The notes beneath the pieces were generated by a model. It saw only the letters and a program-made list of their open reading frames with translations, searched no databases and had not been told where the DNA came from. DNA of 64,000 nt. Source: Rhizobium oryzicola (GTDB lineage Bacteria > Pseudomonadota > Alphaproteobacteria > Rhizobiales > Rhizobiaceae). Of the stretch, positions 24,206-32,864 are shown piece by piece; within the stretch, counting starts at the first letter, position 1; each line of letters begins with the position of its first letter. Location: the NCBI RefSeq assembly GCF_030504645.1, contig NZ_JAUKWQ010000015.1, positions 1 through 64,000 on the forward strand, read 5' to 3'. The position numbers were made by a program, and so were the translations under genes.

Positions 24206-26668
24206 ATGGTTGGCCTCAAATTCTTCCGCCATGCCGGACCGTCCTTTGCCGATCTCGTTCCCTATGCCGGGTTGGTCGATAATGGCGTCCTTCTCCTGAA
24301 GGACGGCTCGCTGATGGCCGGCTGGTATTTTGCCGGACCCGATAGCGAAAGCTCGACCGACGCCGAGCGCAACGAGGTGTCGCGGCAGATCAATGCCATC
24401 CTGTCGCGCCTAGGCTCCGGCTGGATGATCCAGGTAGAGGCCATCAGGGTCCCGACGGGAGACTATCCAACGGAGGCGGCCAGTCATTTCCCCGATCCGG
24501 TGACCCGCGCCATCGATACGGAGCGGCGGGCGCATTTCCAGAAGGAAAGAGGGCATTACGAAAGCCGTCATGCTCTGATCCTGACCTGGCGCCCACCGGA
24601 GCCGCGGCGATCCGGACTGACGCGCTATGTCTACTCCGACGTTGGCAGCCGATCCGCAACCTATGCCGACAAGGCGCTTGAAACCTTCCTGACCTCGATC
24701 CGTGAGGTCGAACAATATCTCGGCAACGTCGTGTCGATCCGGCGGATGATGACACGCGAAACACGGGAGCGCGGTGGCCATCGTGTCGCCCGCTATGACG
24801 AGCTCTTCCAGTTCATTCGCTTCTGCATCACCGGCGAAAATCATCCGGTGCGTCTGCCAGAGATCCCGATGTATCTCGACTGGCTGGCGACGGCCGAGCT
24901 GCAGCACGGCTTGACGCCACTTGTTGAGAACCGGTTTCTGGGGGTGGTGGCGATCGATGGCCTGCCCGCCGAAAGCTGGCCGGGAATACTGAACAGTCTT
25001 GACCTGATGCCGCTGACGTATCGCTGGTCGTCTCGCTTCGTTTTCCTCGATGCCGAGGAAGCGAGGGCCAAGCTCGAGCGCACACGCAAGAAATGGCAGC
25101 AGAAGGTCAGGCCATTCTTCGATCAGCTTTTCCAGACACAGTCGCGATCACTCGATCAGGACGCGATGCTCATGGTGGCCGAAACCGAGGATGCCATTGC
25201 CGAGGCCTCGTCGCAGCTTGTCGCCTATGGCTACTATACGCCGGTCATCGTTCTCTTTGATGAGGACCAGCAAAGCCTGCAGGACAAGTGTGAGGCAGTC
25301 CGCCGTCTGATCCAGGCTGAAGGTTTTGGCGCAAGGATCGAGACACTAAATGCCACGGATGCCTTTCTTGGCAGCCTGCCCGGAGTCTCCTATGCCAATA
25401 TCCGCGAGCCACTGATCAACACCCGCAACCTCGCCGACCTCATTCCGCTCAATAGTGTGTGGTCAGGAAGTCCGGTAGCGCCTTGCCCGTATTATCCGCC
25501 AGCCTCGCCTCCGCTGATGCAGGTCGCAAGCGGATCGACACCCTTCCGTCTGAACCTGCATGTCGACGATGTCGGCCACACGCTGATTTTCGGTCCCACG
25601 GGTTCGGGCAAATCGACGCTACTGTCATTGATCGCAGCCCAGTTCCGACGCTATGCCGGTGCGCAGATCTTCGCCTTCGACAAGGGATGCTCGATGCTGA
25701 CGCTGACGCTCGGGATTGGCGGTGATCACTATCAGATCGGTGGCGACGCTCCAGAGGAAGGGGAAGGAAGGGCACTCTCTTTCTGCCCGCTGGGCGAGCT
25801 TTCGTCCGACGCCGACCGGGCATTCGCCTCTGAGTGGATCGAGATGTTGGTTGCGCTGCAGGGTGTCACCATCACCCCTGATTATCGCAATGCCATATCC
25901 CGACAGGTCGGACTGATGGCCGAGTCCCGCGGCCGCTCGCTCTCCGACTTCGTCTCGGGCGTCCAGATGCGAGAGATCAAGGACGCCCTGCATCACTACA
26001 CCGTCGATGGTCCGATGGGGCAACTTCTCGACGCCGAGGAGGACGGCCTGGCGCTTGGCGCCTTCCAGTGCTTCGAGATCGAGGAACTGATGAACATGGG
26101 CGAGCGCAACCTCGTGCCCGTGCTCACCTATCTCTTCCGACGCATCGAAAAACGACTCACCGGCGCACCAAGCCTGATCATCCTCGACGAAGCCTGGCTG
26201 ATGCTCGGCCATCCGGTTTTCCGCGACAAGATCCGCGAATGGCTGAAGGTGCTGCGCAAGGCCAATTGCGCCGTGGTGCTCGCCACGCAATCGATCTCTG
26301 ATGCGGAACGCTCCGGCATCATCGATGTGCTGAAAGAATCCTGCCCGACGAAGATCTGCCTGCCGAATGGTGCTTCACGGGAGCCGGGCACCCGCGAGTT
26401 CTACGAGCGCATCGGATTTAATGAGAGGCAGATCGAGATTGTCGCGACAGCAATCCCGAAGCGCGACTATTACGTCGTCTCGCCCGAGGGTCGGCGCTTG
26501 TTCGACATGGCACTGGGGCCGGTGGCGCTCTCATTTGTCGGGGCGTCCGGAAAGGAAGACCTGAAGCGCATCCGCGCCCTGCATCTCGAACATGGGGCCA
26601 GCTGGCCTCTCCATTGGCTCCAGCAAAGGGGGATCGCCCATGCCGACACGCTCTTCCCAACCCGATAG
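24206..26668 (+). CDS. trbE: Conjugal transfer ATPase TrbE (VirB4 family)
   Basis: About 820 residues from ATG 24206 (the frame is open from GTG 24179 within trbD, adding nine residues). N-terminal VirB4 domain with FADLVPYAGLVDNGVLLLKDG; ATPase domain with LIFGPTGSGKSTLLSLIA (Walker A) and LIILDEAWLMLGHP (Walker B), then a conserved LATQSISDAERSGI. This is the large cytoplasmic ATPase of the transfer channel. Its 3' end overlaps the trbJ start. Confidence 0.96.
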   Translation: MVGLKFFRHAGPSFADLVPYAGLVDNGVLLLKDGSLMAGWYFAGPDSESSTDAERNEVSRQINAILSRLGSGWMIQVEAIRVPTGDYPTEAASHFPDPVTRAIDTERRAHFQKERGHYESRHALILTWRPPEPRRSGLTRYVYSDVGSRSATYADKALETFLTSIREVEQYLGNVVSIRRMMTRETRERGGHRVARYDELFQFIRFCITGENHPVRLPEIPMYLDWLATAELQHGLTPLVENRFLGVVAIDGLPAESWPGILNSLDLMPLTYRWSSRFVFLDAEEARAKLERTRKKWQQKVRPFFDQLFQTQSRSLDQDAMLMVAETEDAIAEASSQLVAYGYYTPVIVLFDEDQQSLQDKCEAVRRLIQAEGFGARIETLNATDAFLGSLPGVSYANIREPLINTRNLADLIPLNSVWSGSPVAPCPYYPPASPPLMQVASGSTPFRLNLHVDDVGHTLIFGPTGSGKSTLLSLIAAQFRRYAGAQIFAFDKGCSMLTLTLGIGGDHYQIGGDAPEEGEGRALSFCPLGELSSDADRAFASEWIEMLVALQGVTITPDYRNAISRQVGLMAESRGRSLSDFVSGVQMREIKDALHHYTVDGPMGQLLDAEEDGLALGAFQCFEIEELMNMGERNLVPVLTYLFRRIEKRLTGAPSLIILDEAWLMLGHPVFRDKIREWLKVLRKANCAVVLATQSISDAERSGIIDVLKESCPTKICLPNGASREPGTREFYERIGFNERQIEIVATAIPKRDYYVVSPEGRRLFDMALGPVALSFVGASGKEDLKRIRALHLEHGASWPLHWLQQRGIAHADTLFPTR

Positions 26669-27449
26669 GACATTGCACACCGCGCTTGGTGCGATCCTCA
26701 TGCTCTCGTCCGCTCTCCCGCTTCCAGTGCAGGCCGGTGGCGTCACCGGACAGGCGACAGAATGGACGCAGCTGGCGAACAATACCGAACTCATCAGCCT
26801 CGTCGGCAAGTCCGCCGAGCAGGTGAACAACCAGATCACCCAGATCTCGCAGCTGGCCGAGCAGATCCAGAACCAGATTAACATCTACAAAAACATGCTG
26901 CAGAACACCGCTCAGCTGCCGAACCATATCTGGGGCCAGGTCGAAAATGACCTGAAGAACCTCCAGAGCATCGTCAACCAGGGCCAGGGCGTCGCCTTCT
27001 CCATGGGCAATGTCGACGATGTGCTCAAGCAACGCTTCCAGAGTTTCGCCGACATGAAGAGCAACCTTCCTGAGGGTGCGAGCTTCTCCACGACCTACCA
27101 GAGCTGGTCCGACACCAATCGCGACACGATCGCCGGCACGCTGAAGGCTGCCAATCTGACGGCAGAGCAATTCTCCAGCGAGGAGAGCACGATGTCGCAG
27201 CTCAGGTCGATGTCGGAATCGGCCGACGGCCAGATGAAGGCGCTGCAGGTCGGGCACGAGATTGCAGCCCAGCAGGTCGCGCAGATGCAGAAGCTGCGGG
27301 GTCTCGTTTCCCAGCAGATGACGATGATGGGTACTTGGTATCAGTCCGAGCAGGCGCAAAAAGATCTGGCGCAGGCGCGGCGCGAACAATTCTTTAGCGG
27401 AACCGAGCGTGACATCCGTGGCGGCCAGACGATGGAGCCCCGCTGGTGA
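26640..27449 (+). CDS. trbJ: Conjugal transfer protein TrbJ (VirB5 family)
   Basis: 269 residues from ATG 26640. An N-terminal signal peptide (ALGAILMLSSALPLPVQAGG) is followed by a long coiled-coil/helical Gln-rich region (NNQITQISQLAEQIQNQI). VirB5-like proteins are minor pilus components at the tip. The last residues read REQFFSGTERDIRGGQTMEP, nearly the same as the tail of the next gene product, TrbK. Overlaps trbE and trbK. Confidence 0.93.
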   Translation: MPTRSSQPDRTLHTALGAILMLSSALPLPVQAGGVTGQATEWTQLANNTELISLVGKSAEQVNNQITQISQLAEQIQNQINIYKNMLQNTAQLPNHIWGQVENDLKNLQSIVNQGQGVAFSMGNVDDVLKQRFQSFADMKSNLPEGASFSTTYQSWSDTNRDTIAGTLKAANLTAEQFSSEESTMSQLRSMSESADGQMKALQVGHEIAAQQVAQMQKLRGLVSQQMTMMGTWYQSEQAQKDLAQARREQFFSGTERDIRGGQTMEPRW

Positions 27450-27679
27450 GCCCGCGTCTGATCCTCATTCTCGCCTTCGTCGCGGTCGTTTCGGCGGCCG
27501 GTGCAAGCGCCATCACCTTTGTCGTCGTTCAGCCGCCGGCCGCACCCGTCTCAGCTTCCGGCACGGCCGCAACGAGTTCGTCACCCGCTGAAGAACAGCG
27601 CCGATATCGCGAAGAGTTCTTTGTTGGGAATTCTAACAGCGACATCCGCGGCGGTCAGGAGATGAAACCGCGATGGTAG
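27446..27679 (+). CDS. trbK: Entry-exclusion protein TrbK
   Basis: 77 residues, GTG start overlapping trbJ by 4 bp. One N-terminal membrane anchor (LILILAFVAVVSAAGASAITFVVV), a short Pro/Ala/Ser linker and a C-terminal REEFFVGNSNSDIRGGQEMK motif. TrbK proteins make the carrying cell a poor recipient for the same plasmid. There is no cysteine in the protein, so the lipoprotein form described for RP4 TrbK is not possible here; it should be a membrane-anchored periplasmic peptide. Confidence 0.88.
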   Translation: MSPRLILILAFVAVVSAAGASAITFVVVQPPAAPVSASGTAATSSSPAEEQRRYREEFFVGNSNSDIRGGQEMKPRW

Positions 27680-28863
27680 CTGCTCCTTCTTCCCGCACGC
27701 TCGAACGGATGTTCATCGCGATCATGCTCATCTTGGTGGCAACCACGCCGGCGCTGGCACAACAGGGCCAGGTTCTCACCACACTCGAAAACTCCGTCGT
27801 CACCGCCGCCAAGGGCTGGGAGTCGACTGTGATGAATGCGGCCCGCTCACTCTTCTGGATCCTGGCCGGCATCGAAGTCGGGATTGCGGCCGTATGGCTG
27901 GCAATCAACGCCGCCTCGCTCGACAGCTGGTTTGCCGAACTCGTGAAGCGGATCATGTTTATCGGCCTGTTCGCCTTCATCCTCGATCAGGGCCCGGCGT
28001 TCGCGAAAGCCGTCGTCGACAGCCTCTACCAGATCGGCGCCGGCGGCGGTTCGGCTTCACCTGCCAATATTTTCGACGCCGGCATTCGTGTCGCAACCAA
28101 AATGTCGGAACAGGCGAAGTTTGGGCTCTGGGAAGACAATGCACTCGCTATCGCCGCCGTCTTCGCCATGGTGGTGGTCGTTGTCTCGTTTTCGCTCGTT
28201 GCGGCGATCTTCGTGGCCGTCATGGTCGAGATGTATGTCGGACTGCTCGCTGGCATGATCATGCTCGGGCTGGGTGGGTCGTCCTACACCAAGGACTTTA
28301 CGATCAAATATTTGGTCTATGCCTTCTCTGTCGGCATGAAGCTGATGGCACTGGTGATGATCGCCAAGATCGGCTCGGATATCCTGCTCGGTCTGGCAGA
28401 GGCGCCAACGGCGACCTCGGAGCAGTTCATCACCACGCTTGCAATTGCCGGCATCTCGGTCGTTGTCTTCGTTATCGCCATGTATGTGCCGCCCATCCTG
28501 CAGGGCGTGGTCCAGGGTGCATCGGTCGGCGGCGGTATGGAGGCGATACGTCACGGAGGACAGGCCGCGTCTTTTGCGGCGGGCGCCGGCTTTTTGGCAA
28601 CGGCAGCGGCAAGCAGAGGGTTTCAGGCGGCGACGACGGCAAGGGCAGGGGGAGCATCCCTCGGCAGTGCGGCGCTGCGCGGCATGCAGGCCGGGATTGG
28701 CGGGGCGGCCGGCGCAGTCGGCTCGGCAGCGAAGGAAAAAACGATCGGTTCGCCCGGCGCCTATGCCGGATCGATGCTCGGCCTAGCCAACGCTAAACTC
28801 GATCAACAATCCGGCCGGCCCGGCACGCCGCCTCCACCACCGCCGATCAACGACAGCAAGTGA
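27673..28863 (+). CDS. trbL: Conjugal transfer membrane protein TrbL (VirB6 family)
   Basis: 396 residues. A probable signal/first membrane segment ends near TTPALAQQGQ; at least five further hydrophobic segments follow up to about residue 280. The C-terminal quarter is Ala/Gly-rich and ends with a Pro stretch (GTPPPPPPIN). VirB6-like polytopic inner-membrane component of the channel. Starts inside the last codons of trbK. Confidence 0.94.
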   Translation: MVAAPSSRTLERMFIAIMLILVATTPALAQQGQVLTTLENSVVTAAKGWESTVMNAARSLFWILAGIEVGIAAVWLAINAASLDSWFAELVKRIMFIGLFAFILDQGPAFAKAVVDSLYQIGAGGGSASPANIFDAGIRVATKMSEQAKFGLWEDNALAIAAVFAMVVVVVSFSLVAAIFVAVMVEMYVGLLAGMIMLGLGGSSYTKDFTIKYLVYAFSVGMKLMALVMIAKIGSDILLGLAEAPTATSEQFITTLAIAGISVVVFVIAMYVPPILQGVVQGASVGGGMEAIRHGGQAASFAAGAGFLATAAASRGFQAATTARAGGASLGSAALRGMQAGIGGAAGAVGSAAKEKTIGSPGAYAGSMLGLANAKLDQQSGRPGTPPPPPPINDSK

Positions 28864-28878
28864 CGGGACCGTGACAGA

Positions 28879-29541
28879 ATGGCCGGACAGAATGCTCCAG
28901 ATAATCCCTACATCGCCGCGCGCAACGAATGGAACGAGCGTTATGGCTCGTACGTCAAAGCGGCCGCCGCCTGGCGCGTCGTCGGCATTGCCGGCATGAC
29001 CATGGCCGTCATTGGCTTCGGCTACGCCCTCTATCAGAGCACCCAGGTCAAGCTGATTCCGTATATCGTCGAAGTCGACAAGCTCGGCACATCAGTCAAT
29101 GCCGGCTTCCCGCAGCAGATCGAGTATGCCGATCCGCGCGTGGTCCGTGCAACGCTCGGCAGTTTCGTGTCGAACTTCCGATCCGTCACGCCTGATGCGG
29201 TGGTCCAGAAGCAATATATCGACCGGACCTACGGGCTGCTGCGGACCTCCGATCCCGCCACCGAAAAGGTCAATGCCTGGTTCCGTTCGAATTCGCCCTT
29301 CGAGAAGGCAAAGACCGCGACGGTCGCGATCGAGGTCAACAATATCGTCGCTCTGTCGAACCAGAGCTACCAGATTGACTGGACCGAGTTCGAGCGGGAT
29401 CGGCGCGGCAAGGAGACCGCCACGCGCCGCTTCCGCGGCATTGCCACCGTGACTTTGACGCCGCCGCAGGACGAGGGCCTCATCCGTCTCAATCCCATCG
29501 GTCTCTATGTCAGGGACTTTGACTGGACCGCGCAGCTTTGA
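28879..29541 (+). CDS. trbF: Conjugal transfer protein TrbF (VirB8 family)
   Basis: 220 residues. Cytoplasmic N-terminus (NPYIAARNEWNERYGSY), one membrane helix (VVGIAGMTMAVIGFGYALY) and a periplasmic NTF2-like domain with PYIVEVDKLG. VirB8-like assembly factor of the inner-membrane complex. 15 bp downstream of trbL; its 3' end overlaps the earliest possible start of trbG. Confidence 0.95.
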   Translation: MAGQNAPDNPYIAARNEWNERYGSYVKAAAAWRVVGIAGMTMAVIGFGYALYQSTQVKLIPYIVEVDKLGTSVNAGFPQQIEYADPRVVRATLGSFVSNFRSVTPDAVVQKQYIDRTYGLLRTSDPATEKVNAWFRSNSPFEKAKTATVAIEVNNIVALSNQSYQIDWTEFERDRRGKETATRRFRGIATVTLTPPQDEGLIRLNPIGLYVRDFDWTAQL

Positions 29542-29558
29542 AAGGCATGGCTCCCAAC

Positions 29559-30413
29559 ATGAACATACGACATTTCGGAATACGAGCCGCCCTGACGGCT
29601 AGCGTAGCGATGCTGATGATTTTCCCGATGATGGTTTTCCCCACTTCCCAGGCACGTGCCGCCGATGGCGTCACCGCCAACGAGGCGAAAGGCATGGGGA
29701 TTTCGACACAATGGCGCGGAAGTCGCGGGCTCGTGACGAAAGGCGCGGACGGAAAAGTCATCTTCCTTTATGGCGAAGTGCAGCCGTCCGTCGTCTGCTC
29801 GCCTCTGCAGGTCTGCGACATCGAGCTTCAGGGTGGCGAGGTCGTTCGTGACGTGCTGGTTGGAGACACCGTGCGGTGGAAGGTCGAGCCCGCGACATCC
29901 GGTGCTGCTGCCGGGCAGGCGATCCACCTGATCGTCAAGCCGTCGGAGCCGGGTCTCATCACATCGATGGTCGTGACCACGTCGCGGCGGACCTATCATA
30001 TCCAACTCAAGTCTCATCCAAGCCAGTATATGGCGCGTGTCGGCTTTGAATATCCCGAGGACGTTTCGGCAAAACTCGCCGACGTCAATGCACGGCTGGA
30101 AGCCAGCACCATTCCAGGCGCCGGCGTTCCGGCGGAGCAATTGAGCTTTGCGTACTCCGTCTCGGGCAGTGCCGGTTGGCGGCCGACGCGGGTCTACTCG
30201 GATGGGCAGAAGACCTACATCCAGTTTCCACAGTCGATCTCCGGTCAGGATGCGCCGGTTCTGTTCGTCGTTTCCGGCGGTCAGAACCGCATCGTCAACT
30301 ATCGCATGAAGAGCAACATGATGGTGGTTGATTATAATATCGACCGTGCTGTCCTCGTCTCGGGCGTTGGCTGGAAACAGCAGAAGGTGACGATCAGCAG
30401 GGGAGGGCGATGA
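29559..30413 (+). CDS. trbG: Conjugal transfer protein TrbG (VirB9 family)
   Basis: About 284 residues from ATG 29559; earlier in-frame starts exist at 29538 (TTG) and 29547 (ATG), and an AAAGG at 29541-29545 favours 29559. Signal peptide ending near SQARAADG. Periplasmic/outer-membrane core component, with the VirB9-type segments PSVVCSPLQVCDIELQ and QFPQSISGQDAPVLFVV. Overlaps trbH by 4 bp. Confidence 0.94.
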   Translation: MNIRHFGIRAALTASVAMLMIFPMMVFPTSQARAADGVTANEAKGMGISTQWRGSRGLVTKGADGKVIFLYGEVQPSVVCSPLQVCDIELQGGEVVRDVLVGDTVRWKVEPATSGAAAGQAIHLIVKPSEPGLITSMVVTTSRRTYHIQLKSHPSQYMARVGFEYPEDVSAKLADVNARLEASTIPGAGVPAEQLSFAYSVSGSAGWRPTRVYSDGQKTYIQFPQSISGQDAPVLFVVSGGQNRIVNYRMKSNMMVVDYNIDRAVLVSGVGWKQQKVTISRGGR

Positions 30414-30892
30414 TGCTGAACTTCCCCCGCCACAGCGTAAAACGTCTCAGACCCATCTACTGCCTTGTCGCAGTCGGTACCCTTGGCATCCTGCTCTCCG
30501 GTTGCCAATCGATGGACACCGACCGTCTCGTTTCCAGCGCGGCCCCTCCAGAAATCTCGGGACCGGCGGCGGGCGCGATCGCCGGCGATATGGTCAGCCG
30601 TCTTGCCGAACAGATCGGACAGGGAAAAGCGACCGTTGTGCTCAAGCAGGACGGCTCGCCGTTCGGACAGGCGCTTGAAGCAGCCTTGAAGGGATGGGGT
30701 TATGCGGTTGTCACTGACCAGAAGACGGATGGCGGCGCTGCCGTCATTCCGCTCGCCTATGTCGTCATGCCCTATGACGGTCAGGTGCTCGCAAGGCTCT
30801 CGACCAGCAGTGTCGAGCTTGGTCGTGCCTACATTGTGACGACATCGGGTGCGACACCGGCAAGCGCCCTGTCCCTCATGCGGCGCGGGTAA
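30410..30892 (+). CDS. trbH: Conjugal transfer lipoprotein TrbH
   Basis: 160 residues. A lipobox (GILLSGCQS, Cys at about residue 32) shows a lipoprotein signal peptide, so it should be anchored in the outer membrane as a VirB7-like partner of TrbG. The mature part contains AIAGDMVSRLAEQIGQGKAT. Start overlaps trbG; 11 bp before trbI. Confidence 0.92.
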   Translation: MMLNFPRHSVKRLRPIYCLVAVGTLGILLSGCQSMDTDRLVSSAAPPEISGPAAGAIAGDMVSRLAEQIGQGKATVVLKQDGSPFGQALEAALKGWGYAVVTDQKTDGGAAVIPLAYVVMPYDGQVLARLSTSSVELGRAYIVTTSGATPASALSLMRRG

Positions 30893-30903
30893 GGGAGGAC
30901 ATC

Positions 30904-32208
30904 ATGGTGCAGTCTCTCAAACTCGGTGGTGCGCAAAACAGTCAGGCCGCATCCGGCATCAAGCGGGTGAACCGCCTGCCTGTCATCCTTGTAATGGTGC
31001 TGTTGGTCGCCCTTCTCGGCATCATCTTCTTTGGGCTCGCCTCGCGCGGGTTTTACTTCGGCAAGGATAACGGCCCGGATACCAGTACAGGCAATCCGGC
31101 CTCGACCTATGCCGACCAGATCAAGCGGGGCGTCACTGACGGCATCATTGGCGAGCCACAGCAGCAGCAAACTTTTCAGCCAACCCCGGTCGAGACGAAA
31201 CAGGCCCAAGAGAAGGTGGCCAACCCCTTTACGCCTCAGCCCGAGCAGGAACAGCCGAGGCGGGGACCGGAATTGGAGCCTGAAGAGGTGTGGCGGGCGC
31301 GGCTCGCCCGCGAGCAACAGGAACAGGTGCTGCGCGAGCAGCAACGCCAGCGGATGGCCCGGTTGCAGGCGCGGGACTCCGCCTACGATGCACCGCTTGC
31401 CATCGATCGCGGCAAGCTGGAAGCGCGGTCGGAAAGAGATGAGGGCGCGGGGGGCCGGACGACGACAGCCGCCGCGAGCGCAAACGCCTCCGACCTTTAT
31501 GCCGCGGCCCTACGCGCTGGTCTCGGCGGCCAGAATGTCGATCCGAATGGACAGAGCTCCAAGGAAGACTTCTTCAATGCCGACCTCAAGGATCTTGGCT
31601 ATCTGCCAAACCGCGTCGTGCCACAGCAGTCCCTGTACGAACTGAAACGCGGCTCGGTCATTCCGGCGACATTGATAACGGGCATCAATTCCGACCTTCC
31701 GGGTCGGATCACCGCGCAGGTCAGCCAGAATGTCTATGACAGCGCGACAGGCCATCGCCTGCTGATCCCGCAAGGCACGAAACTGTTCGGTCGCTATGAC
31801 AGCAAGGTTTCGTTCGGGCAGAGCCGGGTTCTTGTCGTCTGGTCCGATATCATCTTCCCCAACGGCTCGACATTGCAGATCGGCGGGATGGCCGGCACGG
31901 ATGCTGAAGGCTATGGCGGATTCAATGACAAGGTGAACAACCACTACCTCAGAACCTTCGGTTCGGCGGTCATGATCGCGCTGATCGGGACGGGTATCGA
32001 CATGGCTGTGCCCCAGAGCTCAACGCTTGCCACCCAAGATACGGCATCCGATGCGGCAAGACGCAATTTTGCCGAGACATTTGGACGCGTTGCGGACAGG
32101 ACGATCCAGCGGAACACGGACGTGCAGCCGACGCTGCAGATCCAGCCAGGCTATAAATTCAATGTCCTCGTCGATCAGGACATTGTTTTCCCGGGTCAGT
32201 ACCATTGA
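30904..32208 (+). CDS. trbI: Conjugal transfer protein TrbI (VirB10 family)
   Basis: 434 residues. A cytoplasmic N-terminus, one membrane helix (LPVILVMVLLVALLGIIFFG), a long Gln/Glu/Arg-rich periplasmic linker and the conserved VirB10 C-terminal barrel domain (YELKRGSVIPATLITGINSD, HRLLIPQGTKLFGRYDSKV). It spans the envelope and joins the inner- and outer-membrane complexes. Last gene of the trb operon; on Ti plasmids traM and traR follow, but here a convergent cupin gene comes 24 bp later. Confidence 0.95.
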   Translation: MVQSLKLGGAQNSQAASGIKRVNRLPVILVMVLLVALLGIIFFGLASRGFYFGKDNGPDTSTGNPASTYADQIKRGVTDGIIGEPQQQQTFQPTPVETKQAQEKVANPFTPQPEQEQPRRGPELEPEEVWRARLAREQQEQVLREQQRQRMARLQARDSAYDAPLAIDRGKLEARSERDEGAGGRTTTAAASANASDLYAAALRAGLGGQNVDPNGQSSKEDFFNADLKDLGYLPNRVVPQQSLYELKRGSVIPATLITGINSDLPGRITAQVSQNVYDSATGHRLLIPQGTKLFGRYDSKVSFGQSRVLVVWSDIIFPNGSTLQIGGMAGTDAEGYGGFNDKVNNHYLRTFGSAVMIALIGTGIDMAVPQSSTLATQDTASDAARRNFAETFGRVADRTIQRNTDVQPTLQIQPGYKFNVLVDQDIVFPGQYH

Positions 32209-32232
32209 TAAGTAGACGCGCCAGTTACCGCT

Positions 32233-32574
32233 TTATTCGAGATCTACACGATCGCCGCGCGTCGTGGGGCTGGAAATGACAAGAAAGTGCACATCCGCAC
32301 CGCTATCGTTACGCGCCTGATGACGCCCCAAGGGAGGGATTTCGATACCGGACATACTTGGTAGAGAATGGTAGGTTCCGTCGAGCTCCATAGTCAATTC
32401 ACCAGATAAAACGTAGAAGAATTGCCTGGCGACGTTGTGGTAATGTCTTTTTTCAGCTGTAGCTGGCGGCATCCTCTCTTGGATAACCATCATTTCCGGG
32501 CGAGGCGAAAGGATCCAGCCATCGCACTCCGCGCCCCAATTGTAATGTTCTGCATTGTCAATATTTCGCTTCAT
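32233..32574 (-). CDS. Small cupin-domain protein
   Basis: 113 residues forming a single cupin barrel: motif 1 includes KRHYHNVARQFFYVLSGELTM and motif 2 PPLGRHQARN, with His residues suited to binding a metal. Small cupins act as isomerases, sensors or small-molecule-binding proteins; the substrate cannot be told. It converges with trbI and starts the cargo region. About 290 bp without a recognisable gene separate it from the citrate-synthase-like gene. Confidence 0.75.
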   Translation of the reverse strand: MKRNIDNAEHYNWGAECDGWILSPRPEMMVIQERMPPATAEKRHYHNVARQFFYVLSGELTMELDGTYHSLPSMSGIEIPPLGRHQARNDSGADVHFLVISSPTTRGDRVDLE

Positions 32575-32864
32575 CGTTCTCTCCCGAGAGGTTCCCTAAA
32601 GTCGCTCAGAAATCGCGACAAATCCGAGTTGGCACCAACTTCATCATGGCTACAGAAACGACGCCGATCTAGCGAGATCTCCACAATGGTGACAAGAGAT
32701 AAGCTGGACGCCGCATCGCCTTGTCCTATAGTCCCGCTTTCCTATGTGTCGTCGGTAATCATTTACAATGATGTGCCAAATAGGGTGCTAAAGGATCTAA
32801 AGCCAAATTAGGTCAGCTTCAACTGTCCGCAAAGCTGGCGCTTACCCTTGCAGGTCTACGTTTC

